Positions 1-6,839 of a stretch of DNA of 7,486 nucleotides are shown here, one piece after another. The stretch's first letter is position 1. Each line of letters starts with the position of its first letter. The position numbers and the translations under genes are program-made. The stretch is from assembly GCA_003132085.1 (NCBI GenBank), contig PKWO01000271.1:1-7486 (forward strand). Direction: 5' to 3'. The DNA is from Oxalobacteraceae bacterium. Its GTDB lineage: Bacteria > Pseudomonadota > Gammaproteobacteria > Burkholderiales > Burkholderiaceae_D. The notes under the pieces were generated by a model. It did no database searches and was not told the origin of the DNA. It saw only the letters and a list, made by a program, of their open reading frames with translations.

Positions 1-382
1 CCGAACGCACCGGCATCACCGGGCAGCGATTGCCGTCGATCAGGGCCAGCGTCGGCTGGGTTTTCAATCCCGCCACTGCACGCCGCATCGCCAGCATCGT
101 GGCCTGCAAAATATTGAGGCTGTCGATCTCCTGTTCCGAACACTCGGCAATCGACCACGCCAACGCATGGTTCTTGATCTCGATTGCCAATACGTCGCGC
201 CGCGCTTCGCTCAACTTCTTTGAGTCGCGCAGACCGCTGATCGGCCGGGCCGGATCGAGAATCACCGCCGCCGCAAAGACCGGCCCGGCCAGCGGCCCGC
301 GGCCGGCCTCATCGACGCCGCAGATCAACTCATTGGCGTAGTCGAACAACCACAAGTTGCCATCCGTCGGTTTTGCGGTCAC
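1..382 (-). CDS. rnhB: Ribonuclease HII, 5' part (runs off left edge)
   Basis: RNase HII cleaves the RNA strand of RNA/DNA hybrids and nicks at single ribonucleotides misincorporated into DNA; it is cytoplasmic and metal-dependent. The window holds the first 127 codons of a protein normally about 200 residues long; the rest lies beyond position 1. The N-terminal signature is clear: GVDEAGRGPLAGP at residues 22-34 with catalytic D24 and E25, the DSKKLS motif at 53-58, and IDGN with the third catalytic Asp at D116. The fourth catalytic Asp would be outside the window. The start is a GTG whose last two bases form part of the lpxB stop (GTGA, 4-bp overlap). A perfect AGGAGG lies 7 nt upstream, which strongly supports this start. 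Placement after lpxB is the usual one in Proteobacteria and implies cotranscription with the lipid A genes. Identity is near certain. Confidence 0.96.
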   Translation of the reverse strand, partial: MTAKPTDGNLWLFDYANELICGVDEAGRGPLAGPVFAAAVILDPARPISGLRDSKKLSEARRDVLAIEIKNHALAWSIAECSEQEIDSLNILQATMLAMRRAVAGLKTQPTLALIDGNRCPVMPVRS

Positions 383-1545
383 GATGCGGCCTCCTGGCCG
401 ATCAACCTCAATACCGCCTGCGCGCTCTCGCGGGCGGTGTCGCGCAGCAGACTGTGATGCATGTCGATGAACCGTTGTTGCAGCCGCTGCCGGTTTTCCG
501 TATCCTGCAGTTGCCGCCACATCGCATCGGCCAGCGCCTGCGGCGTCGCGGCATCCTGCAGCAACTCCGGCACGATGAAGTCGCGCGCCAGAATATTCGG
601 CAGGCCGATCCACGGCTGGTAGCCCATGGTGCGCATGATATGCCACGAAGCCGCCATCATCTTGTATGCAATAACCATCGGTTTCTTAAACAATGCCACC
701 TCCAGCGACGCAGTGCCGGAGGCGACCAGCACCGCATCGGCCGCCGCCATCGCCGTGTGCGATTGGCCATCGATCACTTGAATCGGCACCTCTTGCAAAC
801 CGGCTGCCGCAATCAGTTCGGTAAAATAGCGGTGCTGGGCGGCGCCCGCCATCGGCGCCACAAAGCGGATCGACGGATCGCGTTGCGCCAGCAGACCGGC
901 GGCGCCCACGAACGCCGCGCTGTTGTACTTCAATTCGCTCATGCGGCTGCCGGGCAGCACCGCCACCACCGTAGCGTGCGCGGGCAAGCCGAGCGCGCTG
1001 CGGGCGCCAGCCACATCGGCTTGCATCGGGATGACCTCCGCCAGCGGATGACCGACATAAGTCGCCGGAATGCCGGCCGCCCGGTAAATCGCTTCCTCGA
1101 ATGGAAACACCACCAGCATGTGCGACACGGCCCGCGCAATTTTCTTGATGCGCCAGCCGCGCCAGGCCCATATTTGCGGTCCGATAAAATGCATGGTGGG
1201 GATGCCTGCCTGCCTCAACTGTTGTTCCAGACCGAGGTTGAAGCCGGGATAGTCGACTCCGATGAACACCGCCGGCCGCTCGGCCAGCAAGCGGTCACGC
1301 AATGCGGTCTGGATGCGCTTGAGTTCGCGGTAACGCGGGATAACTTCGAACAGGCCGCGCACCGTCATTTTCTCAAGCGGCCAGTGACTGACGAATCCGT
1401 GTTCGGCCATGCACGGGCCGCCGATTCCATGCATGAATGCGTTCGGCAATGCCGGCCGCAAAGCGGACAACAGGCGGCCGGCGAGCAGGTCGCCCGACGC
1501 TTCGCCGGCAACCATCGCGATCGACAAATCAGCGGATGATGCCAC
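379..1545 (-). CDS. lpxB: Lipid-A-disaccharide synthase
   Basis: LpxB (glycosyltransferase family GT19) condenses UDP-2,3-diacylglucosamine with lipid X to give the beta-1,6-linked lipid A disaccharide, at the cytoplasmic face of the inner membrane. From the GTG at 1545 the product is 388 residues, the usual length. Motifs seen: VAGEASGD at 12-19, GVDYPGFN at 96-103, GPQIWAWR at 122-129, PGSR at 198-201 and SGTASLE at 276-282. With this start, D98 and R201 carry the same numbers as the essential residues of E. coli LpxB. That is the main reason for choosing it, together with a short 17-bp overlap with lpxA. The reading frame stays open up to an ATG at 1596, which would add 17 residues without family resemblance and overlap lpxA by 68 bp; it is less likely but not excluded. 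The Shine-Dalgarno site before the GTG is weak, so translation is probably coupled to lpxA. The gene overlaps rnhB by 4 bp downstream. Confidence 0.95.
   Translation of the reverse strand: MASSADLSIAMVAGEASGDLLAGRLLSALRPALPNAFMHGIGGPCMAEHGFVSHWPLEKMTVRGLFEVIPRYRELKRIQTALRDRLLAERPAVFIGVDYPGFNLGLEQQLRQAGIPTMHFIGPQIWAWRGWRIKKIARAVSHMLVVFPFEEAIYRAAGIPATYVGHPLAEVIPMQADVAGARSALGLPAHATVVAVLPGSRMSELKYNSAAFVGAAGLLAQRDPSIRFVAPMAGAAQHRYFTELIAAAGLQEVPIQVIDGQSHTAMAAADAVLVASGTASLEVALFKKPMVIAYKMMAASWHIMRTMGYQPWIGLPNILARDFIVPELLQDAATPQALADAMWRQLQDTENRQRLQQRFIDMHHSLLRDTARESAQAVLRLIGQEAAS
390..395 (-). promoter_or_regulatory. Strong Shine-Dalgarno site for rnhB
   Basis: The minus strand reads AGGAGG inside the last codons of lpxB, 7 nt before the GTG at 382. 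It is the best ribosome binding site in the window and decides the non-ATG start of rnhB. Confidence 0.8.
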
Positions 1546-2317
1546 GGGGGGACGCTTCAATGAATTCACGTAACTGGCGCAGGTAGATCGCTGCATCAGG
1601 CGATTTCAACTCTTCTGCCAGCAACGCGGCCTTGGCCTCTTCGAGCGGCAAACCGGAGCGATAGATCAATTTGTAACCGCGCTTGATCGCCATGATTTGC
1701 TCGCTGGTGAAACCGCGGCGTTGCAAGCCCACGCTATTGATGCCGGCCGGCGCCGCACGGTTGCCGGCAGCCGTGATGAACGGCGGCACATCCTGGGCGA
1801 CAGCGGCAGTGAACGCGGTCATTGCATAGGCGCCGATGTGGCAAAACTGATGCACGGTGGTAAAACCCCCGATCACGACCCAATCGCCCAGATGCACGTG
1901 ACCGCCCAGCGTGGCGTTATTCGACATGGTGATGTGATGGGCCAACTGGCAGTCATGCGCGATGTGCACGTACGCCATGATCCAGTTATCGTTGCCGATG
2001 CGCGTAACGCCGCCGTCCTGCACGGTACCCAGATTGATGGTGACGAATTCGCGAATCGTATTGCGATCGCCGATTTCCAATCGGGTGGGTTCACCCGCGT
2101 ATTTTTTGTCTTGCGGTGCAGCGCCGATCGACGCGAACTGAAAAATGGTGTTGCCGGAGCCGATGGTCGTATGGCCTTCCACCACCACATGCGGGCCAAT
2201 CTTGCTGCCCGCGCCAATCGCCACATCGGGACCGATGATCGAATAGGCGCCGACTTCGACCGATGCGTCGAGCTGCGCTTTCGGATCGACCAGCGCAGTA
2301 GGATGGATCAATGCCAT
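1529..2317 (-). CDS. lpxA: UDP-N-acetylglucosamine O-acyltransferase
   Basis: LpxA performs the first step of lipid A synthesis: transfer of a 3-hydroxyacyl chain from ACP to the 3-OH of UDP-GlcNAc, in the cytoplasm as a homotrimer. The 262-residue product equals the length of E. coli LpxA. It shows the left-handed beta-helix of hexapeptide repeats through about residue 185, then a helical C-terminal part ending in RGIIR. The catalytic base is H121 in HIAHDC (118-123), matching E. coli H125. Conserved QFASIG (60-65), YAGEPTR (73-79) and HQFC (156-159) are present. Residue F169 aligns with the acyl-chain ruler G173 of E. coli (M169 in Pseudomonas aeruginosa), suggesting a short acyl donor, probably C10. 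The ATG at 2317 was chosen because it overlaps the fabZ stop as TAATG and gives the family N-terminus. An in-frame ATG 48 bp upstream lies inside fabZ and adds unrelated sequence. Confidence 0.97.
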   Translation of the reverse strand: MALIHPTALVDPKAQLDASVEVGAYSIIGPDVAIGAGSKIGPHVVVEGHTTIGSGNTIFQFASIGAAPQDKKYAGEPTRLEIGDRNTIREFVTINLGTVQDGGVTRIGNDNWIMAYVHIAHDCQLAHHITMSNNATLGGHVHLGDWVVIGGFTTVHQFCHIGAYAMTAFTAAVAQDVPPFITAAGNRAAPAGINSVGLQRRGFTSEQIMAIKRGYKLIYRSGLPLEEAKAALLAEELKSPDAAIYLRQLREFIEASPRGIIR

Positions 2318-2787
2318 TACTGCCCCGCTGGTTGGCTCGCGTCGGTCGCGCTGCGCATCGTGCACATCAGTTCCGCTTCAACCGCAGTCTGACCATCGAC
2401 CGAAGCCCGCGCCTTGTACTTCCAGATACCGCGCGTGCAACGCAAAATCTCGACGTCCATCTTGATCTGATCACCCGGCTCCACCGGGCGCTTGAACCGC
2501 GCCCCGTCGATGCCGATAAAATACACGACGCTGTTTTCGTCAGGTTTTTGCCCCATGGTCAGGAATGACAGCAGTGCGGCGGTTTGCGCCAGCGCCTCGA
2601 TCATCATAACGCCGGGCATCACCGGTTTGTGCGGAAAATGGCCGTTGAAGAATTCTTCATTGACAGTCACATTCTTGAGCGCGGTAATGCGCTTGCCGGA
2701 CTCCCAATCCAACACCCGGTCGACCAGTAGCATCGGATAGCGATGCGGCAGGTATTGTTTGATTTGATTGATGTCGAGAGTGTTCAT
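2317..2787 (-). CDS. fabZ: 3-hydroxyacyl-ACP dehydratase FabZ
   Basis: FabZ dehydrates 3-hydroxyacyl-ACP to trans-2-enoyl-ACP in type II fatty acid synthesis, in the cytoplasm. It competes with LpxA and LpxD for 3-hydroxyacyl-ACP, so its place between these genes fits a shared-substrate branch point. The 156-residue protein is a single hot-dog domain of normal size. The N-terminal PHRYPMLLVDRV (14-25) and the active-site stretch GHFPHKPVMPGV (49-60) are intact. The catalytic pair is H50 and E64, and FKRPVEPGDQ follows in the second half. The start ATG overlaps the lpxD stop as TAATG and its own stop overlaps the lpxA start in the same way, so translation is probably coupled through all three genes. 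The ribosome binding site is weak. Confidence 0.97.
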   Translation of the reverse strand: MNTLDINQIKQYLPHRYPMLLVDRVLDWESGKRITALKNVTVNEEFFNGHFPHKPVMPGVMMIEALAQTAALLSFLTMGQKPDENSVVYFIGIDGARFKRPVEPGDQIKMDVEILRCTRGIWKYKARASVDGQTAVEAELMCTMRSATDASQPAGQ

Positions 2788-3839
2788 TATTGTCGGCTTT
2801 CAGTGAGCGATTTGATTGCTTTTTCAAGTTCGCGAATTTTCTCACGCATTGAGGTCAAATTGCGCACGATCGCTGCTGATTTTTCCCAATCCGCATTTTT
2901 TGCCAGCGGATAAAATCCCGTATATTGGCCGGCTTCCAGAATCGAGCGCGATACAAGGCTGCCGGCCGACACGTGCACGCCATCGACGATAGTCAAATGA
3001 CCCAATATCATCGCGGCCCCGCCGAACGTGCAGTATTTGCCGATTTTTGCGCTACCGGCAACGCCGACGCAGCCTGCCATTGCGGTATGGGCGCCAATCT
3101 GCGTGTTATGACCGATCTGGATTTGATTGTCCAGCTTGACGCCATCCTCAATGACTGTGTCGCTCAATGCACCGCGGTCTATCGTCGTATTGGCGCCGAT
3201 TTCCACATCGTCGCCGATGGCTACCGCGCCGGTTTGCGGAATCTTGACGTATACGCCGTTTTCGTGCGCAAAGCCAAAGCCGTCTGCGCCGATTACCGCA
3301 CCGGAGTGTACGATGCCGCGCCGCCCGATCCGGCAACCCGCATGAAAGGTGACGCGCGCGTGGAAATGCGTCGCCTCCCCTATCCGGGCGCCGCGTCCGA
3401 TGAAGCAGCCGGCATCGATCACTGCCTGGTCGCCGACCTGCACGCCGGCCTCGATCACGACCAGCGGGCCGATACTGGCGCCGGGTGCAATCCGCGCATC
3501 CGGGTCAACCACCGCTGTCGGGTGTATTCCCGGCGGCGGCGGAATGCTCTGCTGCGCAGCAAAAAATTGGGCGACCCGGGCAAAATATGCATAGGGGTTG
3601 GCGGTAATAATGCGGGCGCCGCGGTAGTCGGCGCCGAGCAATGCATCGTCACCTGTCGACAAAATGAGTGCAGCGGCGCTGCTCTGCGCTGCTTGCGATC
3701 GAAGCTTGGGGTTGGAAAGAAAGGTGATATGCGTCGTTCCGGCGACGTCTAAGGGTGCGATGCCGGCTACCTCGATATCCGCATCGCCCACCAATTGGCC
3801 GCCCAAGCGTTCGACCAGTTCTTTCAGCCGAGTGCTCAT
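2787..3839 (-). CDS. lpxD: UDP-3-O-acylglucosamine N-acyltransferase
   Basis: LpxD adds the second 3-hydroxyacyl chain, from acyl-ACP to the 2-amino group of UDP-3-O-acylglucosamine, giving the diacyl substrate used further along the lipid A pathway. The protein has 350 residues, close to the family norm. In order: an N-terminal uridine-binding domain (about 1-100, with ITFLSNPK at 38-45), a left-handed beta-helix of hexapeptide repeats (about 105-300) containing the signature GADGFGFA (184-191), and a C-terminal helix (about 320-350) rich in charged residues. The likely catalytic His is H244 in QIGHN (E. coli H239). By alignment from memory, L295 falls at the chain-selecting M290 of E. coli, a conservative change. 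The ATG lies 5 nt after an AAAGG box, and the gene starts 18 bp after skp. No defect is seen. Confidence 0.97.
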   Translation of the reverse strand: MSTRLKELVERLGGQLVGDADIEVAGIAPLDVAGTTHITFLSNPKLRSQAAQSSAAALILSTGDDALLGADYRGARIITANPYAYFARVAQFFAAQQSIPPPPGIHPTAVVDPDARIAPGASIGPLVVIEAGVQVGDQAVIDAGCFIGRGARIGEATHFHARVTFHAGCRIGRRGIVHSGAVIGADGFGFAHENGVYVKIPQTGAVAIGDDVEIGANTTIDRGALSDTVIEDGVKLDNQIQIGHNTQIGAHTAMAGCVGVAGSAKIGKYCTFGGAAMILGHLTIVDGVHVSAGSLVSRSILEAGQYTGFYPLAKNADWEKSAAIVRNLTSMREKIRELEKAIKSLTESRQ

Positions 3840-3844
3840 TGTGG

Positions 3845-3850
3845 CCTTTA
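3845..3850 (-). promoter_or_regulatory. Shine-Dalgarno site for lpxD
   Basis: The minus strand reads TAAAGG, 5 nt before the lpxD ATG at 3839, within the 18-bp gap after skp. The spacing is normal and it supports the chosen start. No terminator lies in this gap, so skp and lpxD are likely on one transcript. Confidence 0.6.
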
Positions 3851-3857
3851 TTCGGTT

Positions 3858-4385
3858 TTACTGCTTATTCAATACCTTCAACACTTTGTCGGTGACATCG
3901 ACGCGCGCACTATGATACAACGCGTCTTGAATCACGAGGTCATACTTTTCAGATTCGGCGATTTGCGAAATCACTTTATTTACCCGGTCGAGCACGGTCG
4001 CCAATTCCTCATTCCGACGCTGGCTCAAGTCTTCCTGGTACTCGCGCTGCTTGCGCTGAAATTCCTTGTTCAGCTCGAATAAATCGCGCTGGCGCTTGGT
4101 ACGGTCCGACTCGGACAATACCGGCGCATCTTTTTCCAGCTTTTCCTGCATGCTTTTGAGGCGCGTGTCCATGTCCTGCAAATCCCTCAGACGCTTGGAA
4201 AAGTCTTGTTCAAGCTTGGCCGAAGCGGCTTTATAGGGCAGCGCTTCGTTGACGATCCGCTGGCTGCTGATATAGCCGATTTTAGCCTCTTGCGCTTGCG
4301 CAGCGCCGAATGCATACGAAGAAGCGCCACACAACATAACTATTTTTAACAACATTGATGAGTTAGCTAGATACTTCAAGATCAT
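3858..4385 (-). CDS. skp: Periplasmic chaperone Skp/OmpH
   Basis: Skp is a trimeric periplasmic holdase that binds unfolded outer-membrane proteins emerging from the Sec channel and keeps them soluble for the BAM complex. It is encoded next to bamA, its functional partner. The product is 175 residues from the ATG at 4385. A signal peptide is visible (basic residues near the start, hydrophobic run about 15-28, probable cleavage after AQA at 29-31). The mature part opens with the family-typical EAKIGYISSQRI, followed by a long charged coiled-coil arm (about 55-140, many K, R, E, D and Q) and a C-terminal strand ending VLNKQ. The start is uncertain. GGAG stands only 1 nt before this ATG, closer than usual; in-frame ATGs also occur at 4355 and 4337 and would still leave a short signal peptide. 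The frame also opens at a TTG at 4406, but that lies within the repeat array and the likely promoter. Confidence 0.93.
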   Translation of the reverse strand: MILKYLANSSMLLKIVMLCGASSYAFGAAQAQEAKIGYISSQRIVNEALPYKAASAKLEQDFSKRLRDLQDMDTRLKSMQEKLEKDAPVLSESDRTKRQRDLFELNKEFQRKQREYQEDLSQRRNEELATVLDRVNKVISQIAESEKYDLVIQDALYHSARVDVTDKVLKVLNKQ

Positions 4386-4401
4386 TCTCCGCGTTTCAAA
4401 C

Positions 4402-4485
4402 CACAATTATCAAAGCACAATTATCAAAGCACAATTATCAAAGCACAATGATTAAATCACAATTATTAAATTACAATTATTGAAA
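4402..4485 (+). repeat. Six tandem copies of a 14-bp AT-rich repeat
   Basis: Direct reading shows head-to-tail 14-bp units. Those at 4402-4415, 4416-4429 and 4430-4443 are identical (plus strand CACAATTATCAAAG). Those at 4444-4457, 4458-4471 and 4472-4485 are diverged (CACAATGATTAAAT, CACAATTATTAAAT, TACAATTATTGAAA). A decayed partial copy seems to continue into 4394-4401. The array fills nearly all of the space between the bamA stop and the skp start. The copies nearest skp are the identical ones, so the homogenised end faces skp. The unit length is not a multiple of 3 and the array is not coding. There are no spacers, so it is not a CRISPR. The function is unknown. Confidence 0.92.
4406..4462 (-). 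promoter_or_regulatory. Candidate stacked promoters for the skp-lpxD-fabZ-lpxA-lpxB-rnhB operon
   Basis: On the minus strand each perfect repeat unit contains GATAAT (five of six matches to TATAAT), and each unit junction contains TTGTGC or TTGTGA (three or four matches to TTGACA). Because the period is 14 bp, a -35-like box lies exactly 17 bp upstream of the -10-like box one unit further on. The pairs are 4434-4429 with 4411-4406, 4448-4443 with 4425-4420, and 4462-4457 with 4439-4434. The last pair has the best match. Starts would fall near 4399, 4413 and 4427, just before the skp ATG. This is inference from motif matching; AT-rich DNA yields such matches by chance and no start site has been shown. 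Confidence 0.4.
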
Positions 4486-4499
4486 TCTTACCATCTAAA

Positions 4500-6839
4500 T
4501 CAGAAGCCGGTACCCAGCTGGAACTGGAATCGTTCCTTGATGTCGGTTGGCTGCGCGTTCAACGGCGTCGCATAACTCAGTTTCAGCGGTCCAACCGGCG
4601 AAACCCAACTAATCCCGAGACCGGCGGAATATCGCAATTGGCTAAACTCCATTTTCTGCTTGTCTGCAAACACGTTGCCGCCATCGACGAAGGTAAACCA
4701 TTGCAGCCCGGCATCTTTACCAGTTCCAGGAAACGGGAAATGCAACTCGCCATTCAAAATGAGCCGCGAAGCACCGCCCAACGGATCGCCGTTAACATCC
4801 ACCGGCCCCAAGGTGGAAGTCTGATAACCGCGCACCGAACCGATACCGCCCGCATAGAAATTCTTGAATACCGGGTACGGCCTACCCTGCAGACCGCGCC
4901 CATAATCGAACTCGCCATTCAAAGCAAGCGTAATCCAACTTGCAATCGGCCGGAAATATTGACTCTGGTAAACAGCACGATAATAACGCAGGGTGCCAAC
5001 CGGCGCTATCTCAAAGTTAGCGCGCTGAAACTGCCCCAGAGTCGGCGTCAATGCGCTGTTGCGGCTATCGCGCGCCCACGCTGCCGTCAGCGGGAAACTG
5101 GTTGTGTCGGCCTCCGTACCGTTGCCGAACTGTTGCACGTACTCCTGATACAGTAGCGGGCTGTCGTTAAAGCCGGGATCATTCTTGTAGGTTTGAACCT
5201 TGGTCCGCTCTATGCCAATGCCGAAAAAGACGCGGTCGAATTCGGTGAACGGCACGCCGAAATTGACCTTGCCGCCAACCGTGCGAACATTGAAGTCGCC
5301 GTTATTGGTCAGCGGCGGACGCGTCGTCCGCAAATACACTTCAATCGTACGGCTGACGCCGTCATCGGTCACGTAAGGATCGGTATGCGACAACGCAATC
5401 GTCCGGTTGAGCGCGCTGGTGTTAACCTGTATTCCTATAGTATCGCCGCTGCCGAACGCATTTTCTTGCTGGATGCCGCCGTTAAACGTCAACTTCTCAT
5501 ACTGGGAATAACCGGCGCCCAACGTGATATTGCCGGTCGGCCGCTCGGTCACCGCCAAATTGACGTCCACCTGATCGGTGCTGCCGACCGCTTCCGGCGT
5601 TTCAATCGTCACTTCTTTGAAATAACCGAGACGGTCCACGCGATCGCGCGAACGCTTGATCTTCTCGCCGTCATACCATGAGGCTTCGTATTGACGGAAC
5701 TCGCGCCGAATCACTTCGTCACGGGTTCTTGTGTTGCCGGCTATATTGATGTGGCGCACATAGACGCGCTTGCCGGGATCGATCAACACCGTGAAAGCGA
5801 CTTCTTTCTTCTCGCGGTCGATTTCCGGGTTCGCGTTCACGTTGGCAAAGGCGTAGCCGAAATTGCCCATGCGTTCGGAAATCCGCTTGATGCTATCGGT
5901 CAGCTTTTGTCCCGAATACACTTCACCCTTTTTCAGCAACATCAAGTTCTGAAATTCAGTATCGCGGCCCAGCATTTCACCCTCCAGCTTGACGTCGGAG
6001 ACCGTGTATTTTTCGCCCTCGGTGATATTGACCGTGATGTAGATGTCTTTCTTGTCAGTGGTAATCGACACCTGGGTCGATTCAATCTGCATTTCCAGAT
6101 AGCCGCGATCCAGGTAAAACGACTTTAACGTTTCGATATCGCCGGACAATTTCTGTTTCGAGTATTGGTCGGATTTCGAATACCAGGTAAACCAGCCTGG
6201 AGTGGTCAATTTGATGTTCTTCATCAAATCGGAATCCGAAAATGCCTTGTTGCCGACAAATTTGATTTGCTTGATATGCGAGGCATCGCCCTCGTTCATG
6301 GCAAAGGTGACGTTCACCCGATTGCGTTCGATCGGCGTCACGGTAGTCGTGATCTGTACGCCGTACAAACCGCGCGACAAATATTGACGTTTCAGTTCCT
6401 GTTCGGCCCGGTCAACCAGCGATTTGTCGAAAATGCTGGTTTCGCCGACACCGATCTCTTTCAATCCCTTGATCAGCGCATCTTTTTCAAATTCCTTGAG
6501 TCCGGTAAAGGCGACGCTTGCAATCGATGGGCGCTCTTCGACTGCCACCACCAGGACATTGCCCTCCACTTCAATCCGTATGTCCTTGAACAGTCCGGTC
6601 GCGTACAGCGCCTTGATCGCCGCCGAACCTTTTTCATCTGTATAAGTTTCGCCGACCTTCACAGGCAGATACGTAAATACGGTTCCCGCTTCAGTGCGTT
6701 GTATACCCTCAACCCGGATGTCCTTGACCTCAAACGGCTCCATCGCAAGCGCATGGCCTGAACACAGAGCGAATACAGCTGCTGCAATCACACGACGAGG
6801 AAAAATTGGCAGGGGAAAACGCTCGGAATATAATTTCAT
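4500..6839 (-). CDS. bamA: Outer membrane protein assembly factor BamA (Omp85)
   Basis: BamA is the essential core of the BAM complex, folding and inserting beta-barrel proteins, including the LPS transporter LptD, into the outer membrane. The 779-residue product is of normal length. A signal peptide covers 1-32 (arginines at 15-16, hydrophobic run 17-27, cleavage after ALA at 30-32). Five POTRA domains follow at about 35-103, 104-183, 187-275, 278-356 and 358-433, and a 16-strand barrel runs from about 435 to the end. The loop-6 motif VRGY is at 669-672, within GGIGSVRGYQ. The C-terminus FQFQLGTGF ends in Phe, as expected of the outer-membrane beta-signal. The ATG at 6839 gives a proper signal peptide and an in-frame stop lies a few codons upstream, but no Shine-Dalgarno site is seen. 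The gene follows rseP by 61 bp and precedes skp by 114 bp. Confidence 0.98.
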   Translation of the reverse strand: MKLYSERFPLPIFPRRVIAAAVFALCSGHALAMEPFEVKDIRVEGIQRTEAGTVFTYLPVKVGETYTDEKGSAAIKALYATGLFKDIRIEVEGNVLVVAVEERPSIASVAFTGLKEFEKDALIKGLKEIGVGETSIFDKSLVDRAEQELKRQYLSRGLYGVQITTTVTPIERNRVNVTFAMNEGDASHIKQIKFVGNKAFSDSDLMKNIKLTTPGWFTWYSKSDQYSKQKLSGDIETLKSFYLDRGYLEMQIESTQVSITTDKKDIYITVNITEGEKYTVSDVKLEGEMLGRDTEFQNLMLLKKGEVYSGQKLTDSIKRISERMGNFGYAFANVNANPEIDREKKEVAFTVLIDPGKRVYVRHINIAGNTRTRDEVIRREFRQYEASWYDGEKIKRSRDRVDRLGYFKEVTIETPEAVGSTDQVDVNLAVTERPTGNITLGAGYSQYEKLTFNGGIQQENAFGSGDTIGIQVNTSALNRTIALSHTDPYVTDDGVSRTIEVYLRTTRPPLTNNGDFNVRTVGGKVNFGVPFTEFDRVFFGIGIERTKVQTYKNDPGFNDSPLLYQEYVQQFGNGTEADTTSFPLTAAWARDSRNSALTPTLGQFQRANFEIAPVGTLRYYRAVYQSQYFRPIASWITLALNGEFDYGRGLQGRPYPVFKNFYAGGIGSVRGYQTSTLGPVDVNGDPLGGASRLILNGELHFPFPGTGKDAGLQWFTFVDGGNVFADKQKMEFSQLRYSAGLGISWVSPVGPLKLSYATPLNAQPTDIKERFQFQLGTGF

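Noticed and set aside
373..1539. Plus-strand ORF of 388 codons opposite lpxB
   Set aside because: It is antisense to an intact, strongly conserved lpxB. Its product is rich in Arg, His and Gln with no recognisable domain, as expected from the reverse frame of a GC-rich gene.
4320..4340. Possible lipobox around the Cys in the Skp signal peptide
   Set aside because: The residues before the Cys (V-M-L) do not match a lipobox, Skp is a soluble periplasmic protein, and a good AQA signal peptidase I site follows.
4386..4406. TTG start for skp at 4406, adding 7 residues
   Set aside because: It sits in the repeat array and over a candidate -10 box, directly after an in-frame stop, without a Shine-Dalgarno site; the ATG at 4385 already gives a full signal peptide.
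4402..4485. CRISPR array
   Set aside because: The units are 14 bp and directly adjacent with no unique spacers, and no cas gene is present.
4486..4499. Terminator after bamA
   Set aside because: No GC-rich stem or following T-run is present in the spacer; the AT-rich repeats are direct, not inverted.
5944..5949. Sigma-E-like -35 element GAACTT inside bamA
   Set aside because: No fitting -10 element lies 15-19 bp downstream and it is embedded in coding sequence; a second GAACTT at 2826-2831 at the end of lpxD also lacks one.
1697..6761. Several other plus-strand ORFs of 80-275 codons opposite lpxA, lpxD and bamA
   Set aside because: All lie within well-conserved minus-strand genes, have low-complexity or domain-free products and lack ribosome binding sites consistent with real genes.
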